A stretch of 64,000 nt of DNA, taken from positions 1-64,000 of the forward strand of contig CADAWC010000005.1 in the NCBI GenBank assembly GCA_902791475.1, given 5' to 3'. Positions 18,090 to 27,480 of the stretch are shown in pieces. The position numbers and the translations under genes were made by a program. This DNA comes from Fibrobacter succinogenes. Lineage in GTDB: Bacteria > Fibrobacterota > Fibrobacteria > Fibrobacterales > Fibrobacteraceae. Position 1 is the stretch's first letter, and every line of letters begins with the position of its first letter. The notes under the pieces were generated by a model, which was given only the letters and a program-made list of their open reading frames with translations, was not told where the DNA came from and searched no databases.

Positions 18090-19497
18090 CAGTCATCGCC
18101 TTCACCGCAATCTCGCGATCGTCAAAATGGTGTTTGGTCTTACCAATAATCTGGTAATCCTCATGGCCCTTCCCTGCAATCACAAGCCAGTCGCCGCTCT
18201 TGAGTTCTGCACAAGCGCGCTTGATAGCTTCTTCGCGGTTTTCGACCACTTCAAACTTGTCCGTCGTCATGCCGGCGCGAACGTCAGCGATGATGTCTGC
18301 AGGCTTTTCGGTACGCGGGTTGTCTGACGTGAGCCAAGCCTTGTCAGCAATGCGTTCGGCAATTCCACCCATGATCGGGCGCTTCGTCTTGTCACGGTCA
18401 CCACCGCAACCAAACACGGTCGAAAGCTTGCCGCGGCAGAGGCTACGGGCCACATTCAGCACGCGTTCAAGAGCATCCGGCGTGTGGGCGTAATCAACAA
18501 TCACATGCTTACCGTCCTTGCTCCAGACCTTTTCAAAACGGCCCGGAACGCGTACGGTCGCAATAGCCTTGCGCATGGCATCTTCAGGCACGCAGAGAGC
18601 GTGGGCCCATGCAAGCACCAAGAGCAAGTTGTCCACGTTAAAGTCGCCACAGAGCGGAGTTTCAAACTTTTCCGCTGCAATCATCGGGAGCGTGAATTCA
18701 AGGCCGTCTTCGGTGCTCTTGATTTCGCCAAACGGCTTCACGTCCGCCTTAGCCTTGCCAAGTCTCGAAACAGCTACCTTGCGGCAATCGAGAGCGTTGA
18801 AAAGCTTTTCGCCGTGAGCATCGTCAATGTTGATGACGGCCACGCCATTTTCGGCGAGGTACTTCGTAAAGAGCAACTTCTTAGCTTCGAAGTAGGCATC
18901 CATCGTCTTGTGGTAATCGAGATGGTCCTGCGTCAAGTTGCTAAAGAGACCGCTTCTGAATTTAATGCCAGCCACGCGGCCCTGGTGGAGCGAGTGCGAA
19001 GACGCTTCCATCACGAGGTCAATGCAACCCGCTTCAACAGCGCGGGACGCAAAGTCGTAAAGATCCAAAAGCCCAGGCGTCGTAAGCGATGCCGGCACAG
19101 ACTTGTCACCAATCTTGTTCTTGATGGTACCGAGCAAAGCCGTCTTGTGGCCAGCCGCTTCAAGCATCGCATTCATGAGGAACGCACTTGTCGTCTTGCC
19201 GTTCGTACCCGTAATGGCATGGCAAGTGAGCTTGCTGAACGGATCCTTGTAGAAAATCTTAGCCGCTTCGAGACGCGCCGCCTTCACATCGGGCACCTGA
19301 ATCCACTTGGACGTCAGTCCTTCAGGAGCCATCGTCTCGCCCACAACCGCAACGGCACCAGCCGCTATGGCACTGCGAGCAAAAGCCTCATAGCCTTCCG
19401 CCGGGATGGAGAAGAACAAATTCCCCGGTTTTACACGGCGGGAATCATCACAAAGCCCCGTCACGGACAACTTTTGCATCAGTCCTTCCGAAATCAT
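18076..19497 (-). CDS. murE: UDP-MurNAc-Ala-Glu-diaminopimelate ligase MurE
   Basis: Started at ATG 19497, whose A overlaps the ftsI stop (TGATG), giving 473 residues. It has the ATP loop TGTNGKTTSAF, the TTPGLL substrate loop and MEASSHSL. The DNPR motif (392-395) followed by TEKP is the marker for meso-diaminopimelate as the third amino acid, so the cell wall should be of the Gram-negative DAP type. It lies between ftsI and murF in normal order. Confidence 0.97.
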   Translation of the reverse strand: MISEGLMQKLSVTGLCDDSRRVKPGNLFFSIPAEGYEAFARSAIAAGAVAVVGETMAPEGLTSKWIQVPDVKAARLEAAKIFYKDPFSKLTCHAITGTNGKTTSAFLMNAMLEAAGHKTALLGTIKNKIGDKSVPASLTTPGLLDLYDFASRAVEAGCIDLVMEASSHSLHQGRVAGIKFRSGLFSNLTQDHLDYHKTMDAYFEAKKLLFTKYLAENGVAVINIDDAHGEKLFNALDCRKVAVSRLGKAKADVKPFGEIKSTEDGLEFTLPMIAAEKFETPLCGDFNVDNLLLVLAWAHALCVPEDAMRKAIATVRVPGRFEKVWSKDGKHVIVDYAHTPDALERVLNVARSLCRGKLSTVFGCGGDRDKTKRPIMGGIAERIADKAWLTSDNPRTEKPADIIADVRAGMTTDKFEVVENREEAIKRACAELKSGDWLVIAGKGHEDYQIIGKTKHHFDDREIAVKAMTDAEA

Positions 19498-21383
19498 CAG
19501 CTTTTCTCCTTTAAGGTCAGCTTGCAAATCGCACCTTTCTGCAAGGCTTCTTCTGCCTTGGGTTCCTGAGCGACAACGCGGCCTTTTCCTGTATATTCAA
19601 CATTCATGCGGATGTTCCCCATCACTTCGAGAGCATCCTTTAAAGAAAGTCCCTGCAAATTGGGCATTTTGCTTGCCACAACATCACCGAGCAAAAGCGT
19701 CTTGCCATTGACAAGGCCAGCATCCATGCGTTCCGAAATCACACGGAGACCTTTGCCTTCAAAGCGAACCGGGCACTTATTCCTCTTTGCAAAATCCTTC
19801 GCAGCCGAAACCATCATTCCCGCAAAATCCTTGTCGCACGGAGAACCAAGTTTCACCTGCTTCAAGTTATGAGCGAGCGGCGAGATTGCCGGGTGATAGT
19901 AAATTCCTTCCATAATGCGGCGGAAAATCGGACCTGCGGTAAGGCCACCCACATGCTTTCCTTGCGGGTCATCCACAAGCACCAAGCACACATAACGGGT
20001 ATCTTCAAACGGAGCAAGGCCGATAAACGAAGCCACCTGGGAATTGCGGTCATAAGAACGAGTCTCGCGATTGTATTTTTCAGCCGTACCCGTCTTGCCG
20101 CCAAACAAGACATCCGTGAGCTTCTGCGAAGCGACGCGCTTTGCCGTACCGTTATTCACCACATTATAGAGCATTTTACGGATTGTCGCAGCCGTCTTTT
20201 CAGAAATCACGCGGCGAAGTTCCATCGGTTCAATCTTCTTGACAACATCGCCCTTGGAGTTACGCCATTCCTTCACAATTTGCGGACGCATGAGCTTACC
20301 GCCGTTTGCAATAGCCGCATAAGCCATCACCATCTGGATCGGCGTCACAGAAACAGCATGGCCAAAGCCCATCGTCTTTAACGTTCTATCGTCACGAGTC
20401 AGTTCGGCCGGCTTCAAAAGTCTTCCACTTTCTTCACCAACATAGTTGTCAAAAGCCTTCTCGCCAATGCCAAAAGCACGAGCCATTCTATACATACGCA
20501 TAGCGCCCACTTCAGAGGCGATCTTTGCAAACACAATATTCGAAGACTGCACCATCGCTTCGTTCATGTCCATATCGCCATAAACATGGGTATCGCAAAT
20601 TCTTTCGGATCTCGGGTTCCACTTCCAACATTTGCCTTCGTTTGCAAAAATCTTCTGCGGACTGACAACATGGTTTTCAAGAGCAGCCGCAGCCGTGATC
20701 ACCTTAAACGTTGAACCCGGTTCGTACGACATCGAAACAATTTCATTTTTCGCGGCACGGTCAATACCCTGGTTCTTGGAATTCGGGTCAAATGTCGGGT
20801 AGCTCGCCATCGCAAGGATTTCACCTGTGTACGGGTCTACGACAACAGCGCTGGCGCTTTTTGCCGTAAATTCAGCAACGCCATCCTTCAAGGCCTTTTC
20901 GACAATTTCCTGCATGTTACGATCAATCGTCAAAACGAGATCCAAGCCGGACTTGGCCTGCACCACATCTGTCGAGCGGGAAAGCACTTCACGCCGCTTA
21001 GCGTCCTGGACACTCACGCGGATACCTTCGTCACCTCGGAGGCTATCGTTGTAAATCTGTTCCATGCCCATGCTACCAGCACCATTATAACCCACCTTGC
21101 CCACAATCTGCGAGGCAAGCGATCCTTGCAAAAACAAGCGGCTGTAGCCCAGATTATCGCTCGTATCACGCATGCTTTCAGCAAACACGACACCGTTTCT
21201 ATCCATAATAGAACCGCGTTCCGCATACAAGTTTTTCGTATGCGTCACCATGGACCTAGTATTTTCTTGATAAACGTTACGATTCAAGACCTGGATATCA
21301 AAAGTCTGGAAAATCAGCACACCAATAGTGCAAAGCACAAGGCTCTTCAAAATAAACAGAGGATCAGCACCGTACTTATTCAC
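19497..21383 (-). CDS. ftsI: Septal transpeptidase FtsI (PBP3) with PASTA domain
   Basis: The 628-residue class B PBP crosslinks septal peptidoglycan. It has an N-terminal membrane span (about 11-30), a pedestal domain, and the catalytic motifs S224TFK, S280SN and K430TGT. A C-terminal PASTA domain (about 555-625, MPNLQGLSLKDALE) is present, as in Gram-positive or sporulation PBPs and several Gram-negative phyla, but not in E. coli FtsI. The start codon is GTG and overlaps ftsL by 8 bases. Confidence 0.96.
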   Translation of the reverse strand: MNKYGADPLFILKSLVLCTIGVLIFQTFDIQVLNRNVYQENTRSMVTHTKNLYAERGSIMDRNGVVFAESMRDTSDNLGYSRLFLQGSLASQIVGKVGYNGAGSMGMEQIYNDSLRGDEGIRVSVQDAKRREVLSRSTDVVQAKSGLDLVLTIDRNMQEIVEKALKDGVAEFTAKSASAVVVDPYTGEILAMASYPTFDPNSKNQGIDRAAKNEIVSMSYEPGSTFKVITAAAALENHVVSPQKIFANEGKCWKWNPRSERICDTHVYGDMDMNEAMVQSSNIVFAKIASEVGAMRMYRMARAFGIGEKAFDNYVGEESGRLLKPAELTRDDRTLKTMGFGHAVSVTPIQMVMAYAAIANGGKLMRPQIVKEWRNSKGDVVKKIEPMELRRVISEKTAATIRKMLYNVVNNGTAKRVASQKLTDVLFGGKTGTAEKYNRETRSYDRNSQVASFIGLAPFEDTRYVCLVLVDDPQGKHVGGLTAGPIFRRIMEGIYYHPAISPLAHNLKQVKLGSPCDKDFAGMMVSAAKDFAKRNKCPVRFEGKGLRVISERMDAGLVNGKTLLLGDVVASKMPNLQGLSLKDALEVMGNIRMNVEYTGKGRVVAQEPKAEEALQKGAICKLTLKEKS

Positions 21384-21693
21384 GCGAATCCCCCGTTATC
21401 ATAATTTTCACAGGAACAGAGTTCAAGCCGAGACCAGCCTTGTCTGCAAAATTGGCAAGACGGTTCAAAGAAGTGAGCTTATTGATTTCGAAATCCCTCA
21501 AAAGAATTTCGCGGTTCAAGAGGCTAGCCTTTTCCCTCAACCCATAGAAAGTACCATAAAGGCGATTGACACGGTTCTGCATATACACAGGAACCATGCA
21601 CACCGTCGAGCCAACAAGGACAAACAGAAGCACAATACCCATCACGCCATGCTTCCCAGATTTCGTGGATTCATTCTGCTCAAGATCTGTCAT
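21376..21693 (-). CDS. ftsL: Cell division protein FtsL-like
   Basis: The 105-residue bitopic protein has a short cytoplasmic part, one membrane span (about residues 18-36, VMGIVLLFVLVGSTV), then a periplasmic coiled-coil-like helix (FYGLREKASLLNREILLRDFEINKL). Sequence similarity in FtsL is low; topology, size and position between rsmH and ftsI make the call. It overlaps rsmH by 4 bases and ftsI by 8. Confidence 0.85.
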   Translation of the reverse strand: MTDLEQNESTKSGKHGVMGIVLLFVLVGSTVCMVPVYMQNRVNRLYGTFYGLREKASLLNREILLRDFEINKLTSLNRLANFADKAGLGLNSVPVKIMITGDSRE

Positions 21694-22703
21694 ACTCTTT
21701 CATAGATCCTTAACTTTGCAGAACGGGCCCGGCTGTTCCTGTTGATTTCATCGGCCGAGGGCAAAATCGGCTTACGATTCACTTTCTTCAAACGCTGGTG
21801 GTTACCACCGCACATGCAAACCGGCAAGTTTTCCGGGCAAATGCATGCTTTTTCAAATTCAGCCGCAGTTTCCTTAACGCAACGGTCTTCCACAGAGTGG
21901 TAGCTCATCACGACCAAGCGCCCCCCCACCTTGAGGCAGTCTACCGCAGCGCGAATGCTATCTTCAATCTGCTTGAGTTCGCCGTTCACTTCCATGCGGA
22001 TGGCCTGGAATACGCGGGCCAAAAGGCTATTGGCGTCACGACGCTTATCCGGGAAAACGGCTTCGACAACGGCCTTGATATCGCTCGGGAGCACATCGCG
22101 GCCTTCGGTGGTAATTTCTCCCACTTTTTCCTTGATACGGGTTGCAAGCTTGAACGCACGATCCATATCGGCATTCTTGCGGAGAGCGGCCGCAAAATCA
22201 TCTTCGCTCACCGTGCGGAGCCATTCCTGGGCAGACACGTTTTCGCGACGATCCATGCGGAGATCGAGCGGATTATCGCCGACAAAAGTAAAACCACGGC
22301 TAGAGTCATCCACCTGATGGCTGCTAATGCCGAGATCGTAAAGGACACCGTCGAGAGAATTCGGTTCAATTTCGTTCCCGAGTTCGCTAAACGGAACCGG
22401 ATGGACAATAAACTTGGGGAGAACGCCTGCAAGGCGCTTCGTTGCAAACTGGACCGCTTCATCGTCGCGGTCAAACGCATGGAGCGTTCCTTCGGAATTC
22501 AATCTTTGGGAAATAGCGTAAGAATGGCCGCCACCGCCAAGTGTGCAGTCCGAATAGGTGCCGTTCGGCTTGATATTCAAGCCTTCAAGACATTCCTTGA
22601 GCATTACCGGATCGTGATAGAATTCTCTCCCTTGAACTCCAGCGACCGCGGCTTCCGAAATTTCATTTACATGTACTGACTTGCGGAGACTCTTATCTGC
22701 CAT
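21690..22703 (-). CDS. rsmH: 16S rRNA m4C1402 methyltransferase RsmH (MraW)
   Basis: RsmH methylates N4 of C1402 in the ribosomal P site. The 337-residue protein shows the family N-terminus FYHDPVMLKECLEGL, the SAM loop DCTLGGGGHS, DLGISSHQVDD with SRGF, and the C-terminal NSRARSAKLRI. Cysteines in CICPENLPVCMCGG form the cluster often seen in this family. It overlaps mraZ by 11 bases. Confidence 0.97.
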   Translation of the reverse strand: MADKSLRKSVHVNEISEAAVAGVQGREFYHDPVMLKECLEGLNIKPNGTYSDCTLGGGGHSYAISQRLNSEGTLHAFDRDDEAVQFATKRLAGVLPKFIVHPVPFSELGNEIEPNSLDGVLYDLGISSHQVDDSSRGFTFVGDNPLDLRMDRRENVSAQEWLRTVSEDDFAAALRKNADMDRAFKLATRIKEKVGEITTEGRDVLPSDIKAVVEAVFPDKRRDANSLLARVFQAIRMEVNGELKQIEDSIRAAVDCLKVGGRLVVMSYHSVEDRCVKETAAEFEKACICPENLPVCMCGGNHQRLKKVNRKPILPSADEINRNSRARSAKLRIYERV

Positions 22704-23166
22704 TATCCCCCTCCGTCAAGCCTTCACCATAGAACGCGGCATCGAAAGCGTCGATAGCTTCATTTGTCTGTAAGCCATACTTTTCGTTGTAACGTTCAGG
22801 ATTCCATAATTCGAGAGTTTTACCGCTGGCCTGGACGTAAAGAACTTCGTCTTTAAGACCGGCATACTCCAGCAATATTTTGGGGAGTAAAATGCGATTC
22901 TGGCCATCCATCTCCACGACTGTGGGGCAGAGGCCTCTCCGAACTAAGTCGGCTTGACGGCGGTCGGACCGGCTGTCCAAGTCCGCCATGAATTTCTCAA
23001 ACTCGGGTAGGACGAACAACCGGAGGGTGCGGTCCGGGCCACGGGTGACCACGAACTCATTCCCTTCGGACGCCGAAAGCTGACGACGGAATTCCCTAGG
23101 GAAGGAGGTCCTTCCCTTTCCATCGATCGCCGTTTGGGCTTGTCCTATGAAAGAAGTGAAATTCAT
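22693..23166 (-). CDS. mraZ: Transcriptional regulator MraZ
   Basis: MraZ is a double-AbrB-fold DNA-binding protein that controls the dcw cluster. I start it at ATG 23166 (157 residues); a GTG three codons upstream is possible. Two repeats are visible: AIDGKGRTSFPREFRRQL with FVVTRGPDRTLRLF, and MDGQNRILLPKILLEYAGL with its following strand. It is the first gene of the cluster and should bind the repeats at 23201-23225 in its own promoter. Confidence 0.95.
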   Translation of the reverse strand: MNFTSFIGQAQTAIDGKGRTSFPREFRRQLSASEGNEFVVTRGPDRTLRLFVLPEFEKFMADLDSRSDRRQADLVRRGLCPTVVEMDGQNRILLPKILLEYAGLKDEVLYVQASGKTLELWNPERYNEKYGLQTNEAIDAFDAAFYGEGLTEGDNGR

Positions 23167-23200
23167 ATTTGACACATTTTACCACAACACTTATCACACA

Positions 23201-23234
23201 ACACAAATATACCCACTTTCTACCACTCTGGCAA
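23201..23234 (-). promoter_or_regulatory. dcw cluster promoter overlapping likely MraZ boxes
   Basis: On the minus strand TTGCCA (23234-23229) and TATATT (23211-23206) are separated by exactly 17 bases. Inside are three pentamers with a 10-base period: TGGTA (23225-23221), TGGGT (23215-23211) and TGTGT (23205-23201). Known MraZ operators are direct TGGGN repeats with the same spacing. Binding would cover the spacer and -10 box, so autorepression is expected. Confidence 0.75.
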
Positions 23235-23378
23235 CAGAAAACAGGAGTCGAACTTAAAAAAAACATACTTTTAAGATCTGTTTTGAAAATTTTTACACAA
23301 ATTTTTATCCATACGAGCAGTATGTAAATAATATTTCCGTAAGAATTTCATTAATTTATTCATTTGAGCACTTTTTAC

Positions 23379-23384
23379 TATATT
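23379..23384 (+). promoter_or_regulatory. -10 box 7 bases before the SNF2 gene
   Basis: TATATT is followed by TGCGCCC and then ATG at 23392. The -35 region is weak. The spacing suggests a leaderless or near-leaderless transcript, divergent from the dcw promoter. Confidence 0.5.
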
Positions 23385-23391
23385 TGCGCCC

Positions 23392-26300
23392 ATGGATTTT
23401 GGAAGCTACGGAAAGACCTGGTGGGCAAACAAATGGCTGAACTCGATTCTTGCAAATGCAAACGAACAAGCTATCTTGCAGGGGCTCAAGTTCGCCGCAC
23501 GTGGCCAGGTCACGAGCATCGACATCGTCGATAACCGCGTAATTTCCGTAGTAAAAGGCCCGAATGGCGGGCTCCATAACAATTATATCGTCTTCCCGAA
23601 ATTTTCTAAGGAATCTTCCGAAATCTTCGTGAGCTTTTTGAAGCAGCAACCGGCGGAACTTTTGGCTTTAAACAACAAGGCGCTTAGCCCTTCGCTTGAA
23701 CTTTTAATGAGCAAAAGCGGACTCCAGCTGTTTGACGATCCGGCCAAAGTCAATATGGGTTGCGACTGCCGCGATGAGCGCCCCTGTAAGTACCTCGTTG
23801 CCACGTTTTTAAAAATTGCAGAACAAGCTGACAAAGAACCCAACGTTCTATTCAAGATTCACGGACTCGACCTGGAATTTATCAAAGACTACAAGCCAGA
23901 CACGATGGAAATGGAAGCGCCCAGCGAAGTAAATCTCGTGAGGTCGTTCAGCAAAGCAACAAGACTCGTAGGCTCTAATGCCGAAAATGCCGCCGGAAAT
24001 GCATCCGCTAACGGGAATGTCGCGGGAAGTAATGGGGAAAACGCCGGCGATAGCGACGAACGTGCTGAACAAGAAGCAAGGCACGCCGCCGAACTTTCTC
24101 ATGCGGAAGACGCGAGCGCTAGTTTATTTGGTGGGTATAAAGGCTCAGGCCGCGAATCGCAAAACAGCATTCCACCCAAGCAACTGCCGACATTCGATTT
24201 CAAGAGTTGGAAAGACTACTCGCACATTCTGCCCGCGATGTTGCAAAACTTCCCCAAATTCTGCCCCGCCGGAAATTTCCGCAAAAGTTTTACAGATGAA
24301 CTAGAATCGTGCCACAAGTTCTTTACCGACTTCGAGAATTTTGATGCGTTCTCGGAACAGTTCCGCGTGAATAATGCGAAGACGTTCCTGATGGAAAACG
24401 AGCAACTGCGACTATTCCACAAGCCCGGATGGCATTGGAATTTCGAGCAGTCCATGGCCGACAAAGTCATCAATAGCAATCTTACCGTCACAAACGTGAT
24501 GGGCGCCCTTTGCTGCCTCAGCGCTGGAAATTTTTCGTGGCACCACTACTCCGTGCGTTACTTGCACTTGATGTTGCAAGTGGCATTTTACCTTGTGCGC
24601 ACCGGAGCGATTTATCCGCAAGTTTTCTGGATCGGGAAAGACGTAGCGCAGATGCGCTGGCTCCCCGCCGAAATGCTTCCCGAGATTCTCTACATTGTTG
24701 CCGATCTCGAAGTCACCGCCCCGCGAGAACTCGCGTGGACAAGCAAAGAAGAATCCTTCTTTGAAATTGCGGAACCTGCCGAACATATTCTTTCGCTGTT
24801 CATCTCGCAGCTCCTGAAATTTGCACGCAAATACAAGACGCCGCTCAAGACGAATCACGGCAATTTGCTCTCGTTCTTTTTCGATAGCGTTTCAGGAAAG
24901 CTCGCGAACAATGCACACGCCATTCCCGGGAAAATCCAGCAATGGCTCTCGGTGTATTCTTGCCTCGGTTGCCGTACGCAGATTCTCTTTGTCTGTAGCG
25001 AAATGGATGAAGATGTGGCACTGGACGTTTTTGTGCTAGACGAAGATGCTGCGAGTGCCGCCGGAAATGATGCCGCAAGTGCTGCCGGTAACGCGGCAGG
25101 ACTGCTAAATGTTGCGAGACGCACGCCGCTTTCGGAACTTTTTGAAAACAATGACTCGCGTTTGCTCTCAATTATGAGCGTTTTGAACGGTATTGCCGAT
25201 GGTTTCAAGCCGCTCGACGCCTATTTGGAACGCCGAGCAAGCGAACCGATTTTGATGCGAGGCGCCGAACTCCTCGACTTTTTGCAGGATTGCCTCAAAA
25301 AACTCCAAATGTTCGGTATCCAAACAGAAATTCCAAAGAATTTGTTGAACATCGGGAAACCGAAGCCCAAGATGCGCTTGCAAGGTAGCATGAGCTTTGG
25401 TGCATTTACGGCCGGTGACCTGCTCGACTTCGACTGGGAAATCGCCATCGGCGATGAAAACATTTCGGCAAAGGAATTCTTGGAACTTGCAGAGCAAGCG
25501 GACGGACTTTTAAAATACAAGTCCAGTTACGTGCAAATTACCGAACAGGATTTGCAATCCATCCGCGATAAAATTGAAGGCAAGTCTGGAGAATCCGCGA
25601 AAAACGGCAAAGGCAAAAAAGCTGGTCGGGATACCGAAGGAACGTCTTCTGAAAATGCCGCCGAGGGCGCCGCAACTTCCGATGACGAAATCCTCGAAGA
25701 AGATTCCGTTCCAGAAATCACACAAGCCAAACTCGTGCAAGCTTGCTTCACCGGCGAATGCGACAACATCCCTGTCGAAATGGCAAGCGATTTCAAACAA
25801 CAGTTCGACGCCTGGCGTGCCGAAACGGAAATTCCGTTGCCCGAAAATTTGAACGCAACACTCCGCCCCTATCAAATGCGCGGCTACTCCTGGATGTACA
25901 AGAATCTGGAAATCGGGTTCGGTTGCATTCTCGCCGATGACATGGGCCTCGGCAAGACGCTACAAGTCATTACGTTCCTCCTCAAGATGAAACAAGAGGG
26001 CCGATTCGCGGAGAAAAAAGCCATTGTCGTGATGCCCGCCGGCCTCCTTTGCAACTGGCAAGTCGAAATCAAGAAGTTCGCACCAGAACTCACGTTCTTT
26101 GCATACCACGGTGGTCGCCGCGACCTGCAAAAGTTCAATGCCGATGTGTTGCTTACCACGTACGCCACGTTCCGCAAAGACTTTAAAGAACTGGACAAAC
26201 ACGAATGGCAAACGATTATCATCGACGAAGCGCAAAACATCAAGAATGCCGATAGCGAACAGAGTAAATTGCTCCGCCAAATGCGCGCCCCAATGAAAAT

Positions 26301-27369
26301 CGCCATGAGCGGAACCCCAGTCGAGAACCGCCTCATGGAATTCTGGACCATCATGGATTTTGCGAACCACGGGTTCTTCCCGAGCGCAAGTGAATTCCGC
26401 GAAAAATTCGAAACGCCGATTCAAAAGAACGGCAACCAGATTGTCGCCGAAACGTTCCGCAAAATCACGGCACCGTTCATGTTGCGTCGCCTCAAGACCG
26501 ACAAGAGCATCATCAGCGACTTGCCCGATAAAATCATCCAGGACGAATACGCCGAACTCACTCGCTCGCAAGCAGCCCTTTATCAAAAAACGCTCGAGCA
26601 CTTTATGCAAGAGCTTGAGATGGAACAGGCCCTCAGCGAAAAGGCAAACGATGCCCACGCCTTGTTCAAGCGCAAGGGAATCATCTTGCAGATGATTCTT
26701 GCCCTCAAGCAAATCTGCAACCACCCCGCCACATTCCTGAAGGGAGCCGCAGCCGCATCGCAGGAGAAGGTCGCTGAGCCCGCCGAAGCGACGCCGATAG
26801 AAAGCGCACCGGTAACAAGCGCGCCGGCCCTTTCCTCCGGCAAAATGCAAATGCTCCTGGACCTCCTCAAATCTATCCAGGAACAGGGCGAGAAGACGCT
26901 CATCTTTACGCAATTTGCTGAAATGGGCCACCTGCTAAAATCCATCATCGAAGAGGAACTCGGCCTCCGCACGCATTTCTACCACGGCGGTTGCACACAA
27001 ACGCAGCGCTCCGAAATGATTCAGGACTTCCAAGAAAATCCGGACTGCAAAGTGCTCATCCTCTCGCTCAAGGCTGGTGGCACCGGTCTCAACCTTGTCG
27101 CCGCCTCGCAAGTCATCCATTACGATTTGTGGTGGAACCCCGCCATCGAAGCGCAAGCCACCGACCGCGCCTTCCGTATCGGCCAAAAGCGCAACGTCCA
27201 AGTCCACCGATTCATCACCAAAGGCACCTTCGAAGAGAAAATCAACTCTCTCCTCGAAACCAAAAAAGCCATCGCCAACTTGACCGTGAACGCCGGCGAA
27301 ACATGGCTCGCCGACATGGACGACAAGCAACTCGCCGAAGTCTTCTGCCTGGACAACACGATTGTGTAA
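23392..27369 (+). CDS. SNF2-family helicase with SWIM-type zinc finger
   Basis: The 1325-residue protein has an N-terminal SWIM-like finger (C124, C126, C132, then Y134 where the family has His), a long middle region with Ala/Asn/Gly-rich linkers (about 190-225 and 550-570), and a C-terminal SNF2 ATPase: Walker A DDMGLGKT (849-856), D945EAQ, and the helicase-C motif ATDRAFRIGQ. Such proteins remodel protein-DNA or RNA polymerase complexes; the exact role is unknown. The linker at about 1126-1134 is encoded by a dispersed palindromic repeat. It stands alone. Confidence 0.92.
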   Translation: MDFGSYGKTWWANKWLNSILANANEQAILQGLKFAARGQVTSIDIVDNRVISVVKGPNGGLHNNYIVFPKFSKESSEIFVSFLKQQPAELLALNNKALSPSLELLMSKSGLQLFDDPAKVNMGCDCRDERPCKYLVATFLKIAEQADKEPNVLFKIHGLDLEFIKDYKPDTMEMEAPSEVNLVRSFSKATRLVGSNAENAAGNASANGNVAGSNGENAGDSDERAEQEARHAAELSHAEDASASLFGGYKGSGRESQNSIPPKQLPTFDFKSWKDYSHILPAMLQNFPKFCPAGNFRKSFTDELESCHKFFTDFENFDAFSEQFRVNNAKTFLMENEQLRLFHKPGWHWNFEQSMADKVINSNLTVTNVMGALCCLSAGNFSWHHYSVRYLHLMLQVAFYLVRTGAIYPQVFWIGKDVAQMRWLPAEMLPEILYIVADLEVTAPRELAWTSKEESFFEIAEPAEHILSLFISQLLKFARKYKTPLKTNHGNLLSFFFDSVSGKLANNAHAIPGKIQQWLSVYSCLGCRTQILFVCSEMDEDVALDVFVLDEDAASAAGNDAASAAGNAAGLLNVARRTPLSELFENNDSRLLSIMSVLNGIADGFKPLDAYLERRASEPILMRGAELLDFLQDCLKKLQMFGIQTEIPKNLLNIGKPKPKMRLQGSMSFGAFTAGDLLDFDWEIAIGDENISAKEFLELAEQADGLLKYKSSYVQITEQDLQSIRDKIEGKSGESAKNGKGKKAGRDTEGTSSENAAEGAATSDDEILEEDSVPEITQAKLVQACFTGECDNIPVEMASDFKQQFDAWRAETEIPLPENLNATLRPYQMRGYSWMYKNLEIGFGCILADDMGLGKTLQVITFLLKMKQEGRFAEKKAIVVMPAGLLCNWQVEIKKFAPELTFFAYHGGRRDLQKFNADVLLTTYATFRKDFKELDKHEWQTIIIDEAQNIKNADSEQSKLLRQMRAPMKIAMSGTPVENRLMEFWTIMDFANHGFFPSASEFREKFETPIQKNGNQIVAETFRKITAPFMLRRLKTDKSIISDLPDKIIQDEYAELTRSQAALYQKTLEHFMQELEMEQALSEKANDAHALFKRKGIILQMILALKQICNHPATFLKGAAAASQEKVAEPAEATPIESAPVTSAPALSSGKMQMLLDLLKSIQEQGEKTLIFTQFAEMGHLLKSIIEEELGLRTHFYHGGCTQTQRSEMIQDFQENPDCKVLILSLKAGGTGLNLVAASQVIHYDLWWNPAIEAQATDRAFRIGQKRNVQVHRFITKGTFEEKINSLLETKKAIANLTVNAGETWLADMDDKQLAEVFCLDNTIV
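26769..26793. repeat. Palindromic repeat inside the SNF2 coding sequence
   Basis: GTCGCT (26770-26775) pairs with AGCGAC (26787-26792) around GAGCCCGCCGA. It encodes VAEPAEAT in frame. The same repeat type, with CCCT/AGGG arms, lies between truB and ribF at 33009-33030. The surrounding protein region is a low-complexity linker, so the insertion is probably harmless. Confidence 0.6.
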
Positions 27370-27392
27370 TTTTTTTGATGTTTATATAAATC

Positions 27393-27419
27393 CGTGAAGT
27401 CGCAAATTGCGACTTCACG
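27393..27419. terminator. 13-bp inverted repeat after the SNF2 gene
   Basis: CGTGAAGTCGCAA (27393-27405) and TTGCGACTTCACG (27407-27419) are a perfect inverted repeat around one base. There is no U-run after it, so it is either a factor-dependent terminator or a protein site upstream of the next gene. Confidence 0.5.
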
Positions 27420-27480
27420 AATTACACACCCTTTGAAAGATTATATTTTAATTCAAACAGCGTAAAAAAGTTGAGGTAAA

